Source: Manihot esculenta
Taxonomy: Eukaryota; Streptophyta; Magnoliopsida; Malpighiales; Euphorbiaceae
Assembly (NCBI RefSeq): GCF_001659605.2
Contig: NC_035173.2
Span: forward strand, 11,904,835-11,968,834
Direction of reading: 5' to 3'
DNA length: 64,000 nt
The translations under genes and the position numbers were made by a program. Below are positions 10,684 to 22,582 of the stretch, piece after piece; the first letter of the stretch is position 1; each line of letters starts with the position of its first letter. The notes under the pieces were generated by a model, which was not told the origin of the DNA, ran no database searches, and was given only the letters and a program-made list of their open reading frames with translations.

Positions 10684-11400
10684 TGTCACAGTCCTTCTGT
10701 TTCTCCCTAAAACTCCAAAAAATCTTACTCCGGTAGCAGATCAATCGAAAATGGGTTGATGACTTGTCGAACCAATGCAGACCTTATGCAGGAAAGACCT
10801 AGACGCTAGGCAAGCCTGGGTAAAAATCGGTGGCAGGCCAAAAGTAGGCAGAGCTACTTGATACTTGGCAGCCTATAAGCACGCGGGACTGCATGGGACT
10901 CAGGAGCCTAGAAGCACGCTAGGCTGAAGCAACTCGGAAGCGCTGGACAAATACAAGACTGGAGCTGGTCTGTGGAGCGCATGAGACACTAGTCAGCCCA
11001 GTCCAGCTTGAATTTTCTAGAAGCTGTGAGAGAGTCCAGTGCCCAAGAAGGAAGGAGAGGCAGTAGATTCAGGAGAAGTTCCAAGTGGAGACCTCAATTC
11101 CAGAATTATCTCCTAATGTATTTTGGCCCCCAAGTAATTGTATTATTTTAGCACATTTTGAAACTTCCAAACTATAAAAACTCCATTTGTATTCATTTGT
11201 ACAGCTACACTTGTAAATCTTTTCTCTAGAAGCAATACAAGCATTTTCTCATACTTAGCTTCTGCTAGTGACTTAATAGTTCTGGTTAGTGAGCTACGAT
11301 AGGCTGACTTGGTCTCTGATTGACTGAGTGCTGCACGGTTCTGCACGGTTCCACGCTGATTTCTGACAGATTGGGCGTTGAAAACCTAAGGACCATGACA
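10684..11400 (+). mobile_element. Solo LTR
   Basis: A 717-bp block is bounded by TGTCACAGTCC and GGACCATGACA, which are mutual inverted repeats with two mismatches. CCTA occurs on both sides (10680-10683 and 11401-11404), so the target duplication is short or eroded. Inside are a TATA-like CTATAAAAACT near 11176 and downstream sequence like an LTR R region, which suggests plus orientation. No internal retroelement sequence adjoins it. It was probably left by LTR-LTR recombination. Confidence 0.7.
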
Positions 11401-14400
11401 CCTATATTTGAGAGAAGATTTTATAAGGCAATTGAAAGTTTTTTTTTGAAGTTTTTCCTTCATTTTGTGTTTGAAAAAAACTATTTTAATCATCTAAATA
11501 CTTTTTTTTAAAAAAAGACTCCTTTCATCTCAAATAATAAAAATCAGGAAAAATTAAATAAATTAACTTAAAATATCTTACTTTTACTCACTTCCAAAAT
11601 ATAAACCGTCATCAATGGTATGAGAGCGTTTATGTTTTTTATTAGCCTTTCCTGGATTGTTTGGTGGTTTTCCATAAGCAAGTCTCGGACAAAAATATAA
11701 ATGATGGTGCCTAAAAGTATAAATTAGTCTTTCAACTATTCTTTCAGAGTGAGCTACATCACTGTTTTTTAATTTAGCTTAATTTATGCTCCTATCCTTT
11801 AGCTTAGAATGATTTTATAAGAAAATAATTAAATTTATTTTTATAAAAATTATATATAATTTTAATTTTTATAATATTTTTAAAAATTAAAAAATAAATT
11901 ATTTTATTCTAAATAAGAGAATGTCATAAAAGAAATTCATTGAATTAAATTTTTATGAAATTGTTTAAATTCCAAGTAGAGATATAGATATGAGATTAAT
12001 CAAGTATTCATTTTTTTTAACTTCACATTAGAGTATTCTTAGGCATGTGAAACAATAACATTAACAATCATGGTCTAAAGTAAATGTTAAAGAGGAAAAA
12101 ACTATTTTGTGTTATTGAAAAATTTATTAGTTAATTTTTTTATTTTAAAAAATATATTAAAATATTTTTAAAATTTTAAAATATCTATTAATTAGTTCAT
12201 ATTAATTTAGTTATTTTATATTGTAAAAAAATTTAAAATATTTTCAATAAGAGAAGACTAGTTAATAGACTTTTTACAAAATTGAGGGTTGAATGTGTTT
12301 TTTCAAATTATAAAAATTAAATAGTGAAATATTTTCTTATTAAAATTAACGAAATAATTAATTAATTTTTTTTAAAAAAATTTATGGAATTTTATTATAT
12401 TTTTAAAACTAAATAATCTATTAATAAATTTTTTCATAACATAAAAATTAAATAACAAAATTTTCATTATAAAATAACTTAATTTCTGACAAATAAATTA
12501 TAATATTTATGCACTCACACATCATAAAAAAATAAAATTATTCTAGAATTAAAAGTTAAAGTACGATATGTAGTCTCTTGTAAGTTAAGTTATTCATAAA
12601 TTTAAAAATTTAAAGCTAAATAAAAATAAATCATAGATCTATATTAAATAATTTTATTATCTATTCTTTTTATCTCTCACTAGATCTCGCGAGAGAGAAT
12701 AAACGTCTTCTAGACCTACCATTTCCACTTATTAAGAGAAAGCAATGGAAGACATAGATTTGGGCCAAAGTCCATCACAGTAGATCTACAACCAGCTATA
12801 TTTCTTAATACTTAATTTCGTTTGATTTAAAATAATATATTTTCAAAAAAAATTATTTTTTGCTTATTTTATAGTAGATACTTAATCTCGTTTTATTTAA
12901 ATTTTATAGTAGAATTGCTTGATTTTTAAACTAAAGTTGTTATTTTCCTGATTTACGTCAAAAATCAAGAAGTTCAATTTCTTGATTTTCATGTATGAGC
13001 TAAATTGAGCGTATACTAAAACTTTTAGATCAATTTAACTTGAAAATCAAATAAATTCAATTTTCTAAAAAGATACAGAAAGTGAAGTTAGCATTAAGCC
13101 GATACATACCTTTTTGCCTTTCCACAGCGTTGTTCATTTGTAGCCGTCAGATGGTGCAACATCATCTTGTATGTTTTATTCCTAGCTTTTGGGCCTCTTG
13201 CGAATCGGCGAAATTTCAAAACATAGAAATGCTTTGTGTGACTGCTTTTGGTTCCTATTTGTTATTTAAGTAACGTGACATTGTCCTCAACATCTTCCAT
13301 TTGCCGATGTTGGATCTCTTTACAAACATCGTTATTTTGCAAAGAAGCGTGATATTGCTTTCATTTTTTGTGTATGTTTTGCTGGGTAATAGCTTGACTT
13401 CTTTTGCCATTTTATTCTATTTTTATCATGGTAATTAAATTGTGCTTCATCTTTATTGATCACTGGAATTTTTTTTCTTTTTGTTGTAACAGATGGAGCT
13501 TCTTGGTTTTATTACATTGGCCGTGAAATAGCAGTAGCTACTATTCATGTGTATATATATATATATTGTCCATGCATTCTCTACAATGGAATGTTGCTAT
13601 TCTCTCCACAGCAAGTCATTGATGCCTTTAGATTTATTTGATTTGATTTTTAACTACTCATATGTATTGCTTTACCAAATCATGATTACATTTATTAAAT
13701 GAATTTGATAGTTATCGGCTTATTTATTGTTGTTGATAGGATTTTTTTCTGCTTTTTGCTTCTTATGCATTTTTCTTTGGATTTTCTGTTGGTATCTTAA
13801 AAACCAATTGACTGAAAAAAATCAAATATTTATATTATTTTATATTTAATTTAAAATTTTAATTTTAATTTTTATATTTAGTGTATTTAATTAATTTTTA
13901 AAATTAAAATTAAAGATAATCAATTCAATCATTAAATATGAGGTACACACTTTCAACAATAATAAATTTTATTTTACAGTAATAATTATAAATATTTTAT
14001 AACAGATATATTATTTAATTTAAAATAATAGAATATATAAAATAATTAAAAATAATATATTTATTAAAAAATTTTTATAATTATTAGTGAAAAATAAAAT
14101 TTACTATTGTTAAAGCGGTAGACTGCATATTTAACAGTTAAATTAATATTATTTCTAGAGTAAATATATCATTTAACTATAATTAAGTATAATTATGTAG
14201 TATTAGTTTACATTTAAAAACTAATAAAATATTATAGTTGTTATTTTATATAAACTCTTACATTTTAATTTTTAAAAATTAATTAAAATTATATTTAAAA
14301 TATAAAATCAATTCATCTAAAATTTAAATATTTAAATTAAAATATAAACGTAATTTTTTTTTCTTCTGTCATTTGGCCTATCATAAATCCCTTTAGGTAG

Positions 14401-14916
14401 TTGGGTTTGACAAGATTTACTATCTATTTTGAATTACCTGACAGACAGTGCTCTTAGTTCTTGGTTTGGATATAAATAGCAAAAAAATTATTATTTTGCA
14501 TGTGCTTTTTCATACTTTGTTTTGGTATATTCATATATTTCATTTCATGTTCTTTCATTGTATATAGCTTACTGCTTGATTTTTTTTTTTTTAATTGTTC
14601 CTGTGTTACTTTGTTGTGTTACTTTGTTGAGCTGGCTTTGTTCCTATTGGTGTTTTTATCAACTTTTAGAAATATCACTTTCCTATTTCATTGATTTTAC
14701 ATTTCTACTGTTTGTTATTATCGTTTATTGTATGGTGTTGATCTTGGAGGAGTACTAGCAAATAGAGGACTATTTGTTGTTTTTTATTTTTCACATTAAT
14801 TTTTTACTCTTTTTTCCCTTCCTTCTTAGAGAATGTTTGTTATGATTTTTTTTCATGGTTGTGCTTCAACAAATTCTCCAGCATTCCATGAAACTGACTT
14901 TTTTTCCCATTTATAT
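11401..14916. other. AT-rich non-coding stretch
   Basis: I see no gene here. Most of it is very AT-rich with poly-A/T runs. An island at about 13082-13640 has more balanced composition, short open frames and one splice-acceptor-like site (TTGTTGTAACAG before 13493), but no family is recognisable and no exons join. A short TA repeat lies near 13552-13566. Confidence 0.5.
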
Positions 14917-15435
14917 TGAAATAGAACAGATTAAACTCTCTCAGAAATTTTAAATAATAACGTTTGATTAAAACGAAATTTAGAAAATAAAAAACTAAAA
15001 GCCGAAATCTCTTATTGAATTATCAAAAGTCACAAGGTGTCTCAAATAGTCAAAAAAATTAGACTCCCTTAGAAATTTTAACTAATAACGTTTAGTTAAA
15101 ATGAAATTTAGAAAATAAAAAACTAAAAGCCGAAATCTCTTATTGAATTATAAAAAATTACAAGGTGTCTCAAATAGTTAAGAAAATGGTTATTTATAAT
15201 AGCAAAAATTCTAAAATAAAAAATTATGAAAAAATCCAAAAATATAATAAAATTATAAAATTGACCCCTTAAACGATGAAATTTTCGCCTCACAAGCCTC
15301 GTCACACTTATTAAAGTCATGCGTCTCGAAATTTTCTTTCTGAAAAGATATCGTGGGTGTTCAACAGACATCGGCAACAGAAATTAAGTCCAGTCCAAAT
15401 CTGTCATAAAATTTAAGACTAATTGCTCTACATCA
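14917..15435 (-). repeat. 3' LTR of the collapsed Gypsy element, with internal tandem duplication
   Basis: It is 519 bp and homologous to 16069-16474. A tandem duplication of period about 128 bp (14930-15057 and 15058-15185) is present only in this copy. Confidence 0.75.
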
Positions 15436-15469
15436 TTCCTTCCACTTGTAAAAAATTTGACCTCGAATT

Positions 15470-15905
15470 GTTATCAGCAGGATAATACTGAAATAGATTT
15501 CACGTTAAACGTTTTAGAAATTTTCATAGAATTTGGGAGGTCAAGAACATAGGCATTGGCATTAAACTTTTGCATAATCCAAAATAAACCAATATTCTTT
15601 TAGTCAAGTTTTTTCTATCATCCACCACATTCTTTGCGTAAATACACTATAACTTAATCACCGATATTAAAGGACTTGAAATGCATATGTTTATCAGCTG
15701 TAGTCTTATATTTGTCATTGGCTTCCATAAGGTACCATTGTACTTGTTTGAAAATATCCAAATATTGTTTTGCCAAGTTGTTTGTCACAATAGTATTATA
15801 TGAAAATCTGTAGGAAGCGCAATAAGATCAACTATATGCGCAGGAATTTTTGTATACACAACTGCAAAGGGTGACAACTTTGTATAGCTGTGAACATAAC
15901 TGTTG
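15470..15905 (-). pseudogene. Gypsy integrase C-terminal fragment
   Basis: Read on the minus strand in shifting frames, this holds YTKLSPFAVVYTKIP, then YKTTADKHMHFKSFNIGD, then a DLPNSMKISKTFNV segment. These match the region after the integrase catalytic core in Gypsy elements, including the usual AD.HR....F..GD pattern. Frameshifts and stops interrupt it, and nothing upstream of integrase remains. Confidence 0.65.
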
Positions 15906-16055
15906 TAAGTAAATTTTGCTTAGGTAAAAGTAAGATACCCATTAGTTTTCTTATCACTGCAAATACAACGCAGAAGATTCAACAAGTCATCCATCAAAAA
16001 ATGCCTCAATTGCAGCGAGTCGCGCCTTTTGGTTGTCGGCAATGGATGAACTTCA

Positions 16056-16066
16056 CTCTGATACCA
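16056..16066 (-). other. Initiator tRNA-Met primer binding site
   Basis: The plus strand reads CTCTGATACCA, the 3' end of plant initiator tRNA-Met with CCA. It lies two bases from the LTR edge at 16069. Confidence 0.75.
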
Positions 16067-16068
16067 AC

Positions 16069-16474
16069 TGAAATAGAACTGATTAGACTCTATCAGGAGT
16101 TTTAACCAATAACATTTAGCTAAGACGAAATTTAAAAAATGAAATGTTAGAAATCAAAATCTCTTATTGAATTCTCGAAAATTAAAGTGTTTCAAATAGT
16201 TAAGAAAAAAATTATTTATAATAGCAAAAATTCTAATATAAAAATTATGAAAAAGTCTAAAAATATAATAAAAATACAAAATTGACCCCTTAAACGATAG
16301 AATTTTCACTTTGAATTTTGTGACAAGCCAATGTCCCTTGTCACACTTTTAAAAGTCGTGCATTTCGAAATTTCCTTTTCGAAAAGTTATCGTGAGCCTC
16401 TAACGGATGTCGATAGTAGAAATTAAATCCGGTTCAAATCTGTCATAAAATTTAAAATTAATTGCTCCGCATCA
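16069..16474 (-). repeat. 5' LTR of the collapsed Gypsy element
   Basis: It is 406 bp, from TGAAATAGAACTG to GCATCA, and is homologous to 14917-15435 without the tandem duplication. Confidence 0.75.
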
Positions 16475-18124
16475 CATATATTGTGGAAAATAAATTTATA
16501 TTTAAGTGGATTGATGTAGTATTGTTAGAATTGATGATTCAAAATATCAAATTATTATTGAGACCATAGATTACTTGAAAGCTCTGTATAACTTTGAATT
16601 GAAATATTATGACTATAGAAACATGATATTGTATCGAGATGATTATGCACAATGTTTGAATGAAACGAATGTAAAGATTTATATTGAAAAGAATGAGTTG
16701 GAAGCTCTAAAATAAGGGCATGCTGCTTTGCAAGGGAGTGCTAAGTCTTAAAGAGATTAAGGATGTTTATTAAAAATTTTATTTTATAATGAGTTATCTT
16801 GAAAATGTGCAATATCTTATTATAAAATTATAACTCAATTTTTAGGAGTAGGATATATAAATTATATGGATGAAAATAATGAGATATGTATAAATAAATT
16901 ATAATTGCAGCATTGCCAAGTGCTTAACTTTTCTATTATTATGATATAAAAATTTAGGCTTTATTTATGGCAATACCTTTCTTTTGATTCTTATTTTAGG
17001 AAATTAAAATAATGAAGATTTATTACATAATATGCTTTGGACCATTAAATTAAACTGAAGCAGGCCTTTGACTTGTAGATTTTCATTATCCTAGAAATTT
17101 ATAATGACGATTAAGACCTTGCCTTTCATTCAGGACTGTTAGAAAATTATAGCCAACTGCCTATGTATTCCCATTGCAGTGACGTGCGTGTATTTATATA
17201 TACAGATGCTAAAGTCTTGGTATTCGAAGTTTAATATTATTTTATTAATGGTTGAGGTTGGTTAGGACCTGAGGATTGAGAAGATGTCAAATATTGAGTG
17301 CAGCTCATTTCTCGTGTTCAAAGGTCTCTTTTCCTATTTTCACACTTCACTCAAATGGAAAACTTGGGTTACCTTCTCACTTTAAACAAAACCAAAATGC
17401 ATGTGGTACTGGGTAAGCTCTTATATGAAGATGACTCTTGTGTCACATCCCCAATTTAAAAAACAAATGGAGTATTATTAACATATGTTGTCCTTAAAAG
17501 TTGTAAATTTTTAAATTTTGTAAAAAGAAAAAAATAATATCAAATTTTTTACTTCTGAATCGACCTGATTAGTCTTGCCAAATTACATTATTTTATACAT
17601 ATAACAGTTAACGCATCGCATTTAATTATATAAAATTGTAAAAAAAATATTTATTATAAGAATTAAATTATAACAAATGAAATTTATATTTATCATTTTA
17701 ATTTGATTCTGGTTCTTTATTAAGAATCAAACTGAATCATTCTAAAATCGTATTAAATTAAAATAAAATTGAAAAATTAATTTTACATATTTGTTGTTTG
17801 ATGTATTTATAATTTTAATAAAATTGTATTTAAACTTATATGTAACTAAAATTGCATATAGATATGCAATCTAAGTTATTGTAAATTTAATATTATATTT
17901 TATTTTTATATTTTTTAAATAATTTCAATCATAAATATATTAAATTACTTTTTATTTCTTAATTATATGAATGAATTACATATTAATTATATAATATACT
18001 TTTACATATTAACTATACATGTGACTTTGGATTTAAAATTATATAATTAATTAATAACTAGTATAAAATAATATAATATTTTTATTAAAAAATTATATAT
18101 ATTTTTTAATATTAAAATTGACGT
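16475..18124. other. AT-rich non-coding stretch with one short open run
   Basis: No gene is recognised. An open run without stops at 16533-16712 (plus) reads like a protein segment (ETIDYLKALYNFELKYYDYR) and ends at TAA 16713-16715. It has no start codon, no clear splice sites and no recognised family. Confidence 0.4.
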
Positions 18125-18939
18125 GGTCGAAAATGGAGCTGAACTGCGATTCGTTAATCTGCAAACGAGAAAGAGTAAGATGGTTGGTGCTTATGGACAG
18201 CTACTCCGATGCTCAAACTAGTAACTTACTAGAAAGGCCGAGTGTAATATATTGTTTTGAGTTTAGAATGAGTGTGTAAAAATATATATCTTAAACTTTG
18301 TATAAGATGGAGTTAATTATTAAATATACTAGAAATCCGACTGGTACCGGCTAGTAGATAAGGGATCCTGCAATTATAGTTATAATGGAGATCTGCTAAA
18401 TTATATCCGCTAACGATAACTTTGTTCTATAAAAAACTCGACCGACACAGGAGAGGGCGAGTGTTAGTATTTTGAGCACCGAGTGTTATAGTGTCCTAGT
18501 CTTCCTTCTTGTAGGTAGGACTTCTACGACCGTGTTTTAGCTTATCAGCCTTTTATCACATGGTCCTATCCTATGTTAACAGCTCACGGCTTACTTTGAA
18601 CGATTGTTATGTCGTATCAGAGGTCTCCCCCACTGGTCTTCGACTCTTCAAATTCGAATATTACAGTTGTCTTCATGATCTTAGATACGCGACATGCCTA
18701 GATTAGCTCTTCATACCCACGTCTCTTCGCCTATTTCTAGACATAAATGATGATTACCTTGCTTCTTAAGCTATATGTAAACTTGCCATCAAAATCTCAG
18801 TATAAAATCCCTTCTTCTCTTCTGATTACACCTTTTGCTCTCAATTACTCTCTGCTCTTTGGAAAAGACTCGACCATCTAATCTTCTACTTTCACATTTA
18901 CTTAAGGTACTTCTTTGTTTCTTTTTGATATTTCCCGAG
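18125..18939 (+). promoter_or_regulatory. Leader or LTR-like region before a gag-like pseudogene
   Basis: The composition rises in G+C relative to its surroundings. A TATA-like AGTATAAAATCCC sits near 18799-18811 and a pyrimidine-rich leader follows up to the ATG at 18940. This is the layout of an LTR plus leader in a plant Gypsy element. I could not find the left LTR edge or a primer site, so the boundaries are approximate. Confidence 0.35.
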
Positions 18940-20164
18940 ATGAATATCTTTTCTTCATCATCTCCTTCTGGTGGAAGCTCTACTTTAGGCTCCTTTTCTG
19001 GCGGCCTCATTTGCGCTCCGGCTCCTATTGTTCCACTGAGGGCGATTCATGATAATGATAGCCTCTTGGTAAACGACATCCCGCCCGTGCTAATAGAAAA
19101 GGATATGGATCATTCATACAATCATTAGCAGATCTCCCAAGAGCTCTTCCAGGTTAATGCTCCAAACCTGCATGTTCATGTGGATGACCAAATCCCTACG
19201 GAGGATACAATCATGGTTTATGAAGAGCAACTGAAGGTATGTCTTTGGTTTTCTATGGACCCATTTTCTTTGAATTCCTTCATTTCCACAAGGTTGTAGT
19301 CGCCCAACTGCATCTCAACAGCTTGAGGATCCTGTTGGCTTTTCGATTTCTCTGTTTCAACAATAACAGCGATCCGAGTGTTGTGCTCTTCTTCTAACTG
19401 TACCAACTGGGTATCCTGAAGAACAAAGAATTCTGGTTCTTCAGCGGAAAGAAGTGCCAAACTCTCTTTGATCGGATACCCTCTTACCTGAAGCGCTAGA
19501 AAAAAAGTTCTTTATCATGTTCCATAAGGTATCTGGGGGTCTTGGGCGGCTCTAGACTGATTGGAATTTACACGTGGAGCTCATGATGGATGGAGTCCAA
19601 CCACGATGGGACGAGGAAGAGGCTTTGGACTTCCTCCAGAGGATCACCTCGACTCAGAGGGTAGACATCAATGTGGCAGTGAAGAATGCAGTTTTGTCTT
19701 TGCAGAGTCAATACTAGGCGGAACAAGCTTGGGCCCTTAACTGCCCGATCTTCGAAACCCTCGGGAAAACATTTTCTACACTATAGAACAGGGTATTTTT
19801 CTTTCTAAATTTTTTTTTCTTTAAAACTGTCTTACTCACTTTTTGCTCTGTACAGGTATGGCTAGAAAGAAAAACAAGTTCGCCGAAGTAACACATGCTG
19901 CTTGCAAAGGCAAAGCTGCTGCTGGAACATCCGGCCCACCTTCGAAATGGACTCACTGAGCAGAGGAGATCATTATGCTTCCTCCTCTCCCTCCTCCACC
20001 TATAACCGAGGAACTAGCCTCCACTCAACCTAAGTCTTCTTCAAGGGGCACTCCTATAGCAGTCCATGTCCAAGCTTAATCATCACAAGAAGAGGCTGGA
20101 GCTGGAGTCACATGGCATCGAGGCATCCAACATCTAGCACTGGCATTGATTCAGACGACCTCAC
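18940..20164 (+). pseudogene. Gypsy-type gag-like / putative plant transposon protein, multi-exon, broken
   Basis: From ATG 18940 the frame gives a Ser/Gly-rich N-terminus (SSSSPSGGSS), an in-frame TAG at 19126, and a donor-like GAAG|GTATGT at 19236/19237. From about 19293 the plus strand reads VAQLHLNSLRILLAF, then SVVLFF (stop) LYQLGILKNKEFWFF. This resembles the family known as 'putative gypsy type transposon' (Transposase_28). After a frameshift comes LHVELMMDGVQPRWDEEEA, then an intron-like gap to about 19857 and a basic/proline-rich part (MARKKNKFAEV, PPLPPPP) with further stops. The reading is cut at 20164 by a solo LTR and continues after its target site at 21690 for about 60 bases. 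Exon limits are tentative; the first supposed intron is only about 56 bp. The family call comes from memory of the domain and was not searched. Confidence 0.5.
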
Positions 20165-21684
20165 TGTAAGAAAATTCAAAGATCACTGCAACCCAAAATT
20201 ACGCAGCAGAAAAATAAAAGATCTATGTTTTTCCTTTCAGGATTCGAGTGCTTCGTTTAATTCGAAAGGAATGATAAAAAGACTAACTTTTTAGATTTGA
20301 CGAAAAGAAATTGTTCCCGACTGATGGTGCTGCTTCTAAAACGAACACCCTTAATGGTATCCACACAAACGTTTCCGTCTGGAGTGCTAGCTCTCTGAAC
20401 GGATGAATTAGCTATGTGCTCCCAATCTGCAATTCAGAAAAACGATTATAGGAAAAACCTTTTTTTTTCACAATTCAAAGAAGGTCTTTTATGTTCGCTC
20501 ATTTTTCTCAGTCTTTTCTTTTTCCCACACTTCTTTTCATAAAAGAGTTATGTTCAACTCTCGTAAAAGAGTTGTGTTCAATTCCAACCATCACAGTATC
20601 ACAAATACTAAAATATATATATGATATTGCAAATACTAATATATATATAATATATTACGATAATTCCTTTTCAAAAGAAAATGAAAAGATCTTTTATCTA
20701 TAACAGTTACAGATAGACTGCAGATCTTTTAAATATTATTATCTTATAATAACAAATAATTAATATTCATAATAATAGTATCTTTATTATTATTAATTAT
20801 ACTAACGGGCTCTCAGCCCATTAATATGATATAACACATCAATGATATTCTTTTGTGTGTGACCTAATAGGCTCACATTAATTGGCAATAGGCCCAGCCC
20901 GACAAGACCAATAAATCATAAGCGGCCTCTAGCAAGATGTTATGACTACCCAATTAATATGAGAATCGATAGTCCGATGAAGTCTAATAAACAGAACATG
21001 TATTAATCCATTTATCACACGATATCTAGTTTGAACAAAATTCATGGTCAATGTCAAACTTATAAAGTTCAAACTTATAATTTTTTGATCTCTAAGTAAA
21101 CTGATAAAACCAAATGATATTGATCATATTATTAATTCATTTGAGCACAATCATGCATTTTTTACTCTCGCTTATTGAGGGGTCCAAAAGATATCTCTCT
21201 CAAAGAGAGAGACAAATTCTATCTTGATTGTTCAATATCCTCTACATAATTTCTATTATGCTCAATCATAACTTTTATGATTATCCAATTAAAGGCAATG
21301 TTTGGTTATGTTAAAACATAATAGTCTTTATATTGGAAACTATGACAATCTCAAGTTAAAGGATTAAAACATAACCATCTTGATATTCACTTATGACAAT
21401 AACCCATGTAGTGATCTCAATGTGGGTCCATCCTATACTTTGTTCTCTAACAAGTATCTATGATAATTGATTTATATCAATATACACATAATCATCTCAT
21501 GATTATCAATCAATAATCATACTAGTCATATTTTATTATTATCATCATAATAATAAGTAATCAATGATGTTAATCATTATTATGTAATATGCAAACAAAT
21601 AATAATAATAAAATATCTTTTATTAATAAACAAAATGAAATACAAAAAGGTCCAAGATAATGGCATAGGGCAAATACACTAATA
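20165..21684 (-). mobile_element. Solo LTR inside the gag-like pseudogene
   Basis: A 1520-bp block starts TGTAAGAAAATTC and ends ACACTAATA, flanked by a perfect 5-bp duplication CTCAC (20160-20164 and 21685-21689). Read on the minus strand it would start TATTAGTG rather than TGTTAGTG, a single change from the canonical TG end. There is no coding sequence. Composition and runs of phrases such as GACCTAATAGGCTCAC resemble plant LTRs. The pseudogene frame resumes across the joined target site, which shows insertion followed by LTR-LTR recombination. Strand is inferred only from the resemblance of the ends. Confidence 0.75.
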
Positions 21685-21758
21685 CTCACTTCTCGAGGAG
21701 CTCAAGCTCTAAGTCCTCATAGCCAGAACGCCCGGCACACCCCTACACAGCATTAACA

Positions 21759-22582
21759 ATGGCAAACACTTTCTTCGATCACATTGTACGCTTACATGGG
21801 TTGCCGAAATCCATCATGAGTGATCGTGATGTCATCTTCACTAGCACCTTCTGAAAAGAACTCTTTCGACTGAGTGGTACAAAGTTAGCATTTTCCTCTA
21901 CCTATCACCCCCAATTTGATGGCCAAACTAAAGTCTTCAATCACATTATTGAAATGTATTTACGGTGCTTTGTTTGGGACACACCAAGCAAATGGGTGAA
22001 ATGGCTTCCTTGGGTTGAATACTGCTACAACACTTCATTTCACACCACCTTACTCTCCTCTTCATTCAAAGTTGTTTATGGAGTGATCCACCCCGTTTGT
22101 TAGCATACATAGCTGGCTCCTCTCGTGTCGATGCCATTGATCATGCTCTGATGGATCGAGACAGAGCCATACAGGACATCTGTCTTTGCCTCCAGCAGGC
22201 TCAAAATCGGATGAAGGAATTTTATGATAGAGGACATAGAGACTTAGCATTTACCCCAAGAGCTTGGGTATGGTTACAACTACACCCTTATCATCAACAC
22301 TTTGTGGCAGGGAAGCTCAGGCATAAGCTTGAGCCTCGATTCTATGGCCCCTTCAAGATCCTTTGTAAAATAGGCCAGTTTTTCTATCAATTGGATCTGC
22401 CACTAGTTAGCAAAATACATGATGTGTTTCACATTTTCTTGTTTAAACGATTCACCAGCTCTCCACCACAAACTGTCTCCACATTCTCACCCCTCAAAAA
22501 TGGACGCACCATTCCTCTTCCCTTGGCGATCCTGCACTCGCGCCTTAATCGTGGTGTTTCGGAGATTTTAGTGCATCAGTAA
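21759..22582 (+). pseudogene. Ty3/Gypsy integrase fragment
   Basis: From 21759 the frame reads HGLPKSIMSDRDVIF, then an in-frame TGA at 21852, then YHPQFDGQTKVFN and WVKWLPWVEYCYNTSFH. This is the second half of the catalytic core and the conserved region after it. A frameshift follows near 22085-22095, and the frame is open again from 22097 with DRAIQDICLCLQQAQNRMKE and the integrase C-terminal segment (LEPRFYGPFKIL, KIHDVFHIFLFKRF). It ends with a tail (RGVSEILVHQ) that resembles the start of a chromodomain, followed by a stop. The first catalytic Asp and everything upstream are missing. At about 21755 it joins unrelated gag-like sequence, so the block is a rearranged composite. Confidence 0.78.

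Larger units (their letters stand above)
14917..16474 (-). mobile_element. Collapsed Ty3/Gypsy LTR element, minus strand
   Basis: Two related LTRs (14917-15435 and 16069-16474, starting TGAAATAGAAC and ending ATCA) flank only 633 bp. The inner edge of the right LTR carries CTCTGATACCA, the plus-strand form of an initiator tRNA-Met primer site, so the element reads minus. The interior keeps an integrase C-terminal fragment. The flanks TATAT (14912-14916) and CATAT (16475-16479) may be an eroded 5-bp duplication. Confidence 0.75.

Noticed and set aside
13082..13641. Two short ORFs in a less AT-rich island
   Set aside because: No domain, and no compatible exons were found. Short lengths fit chance.
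19218..19460. 80-aa minus-strand ORF
   Set aside because: The plus strand here reads as the gag-like domain, so this is its shadow.
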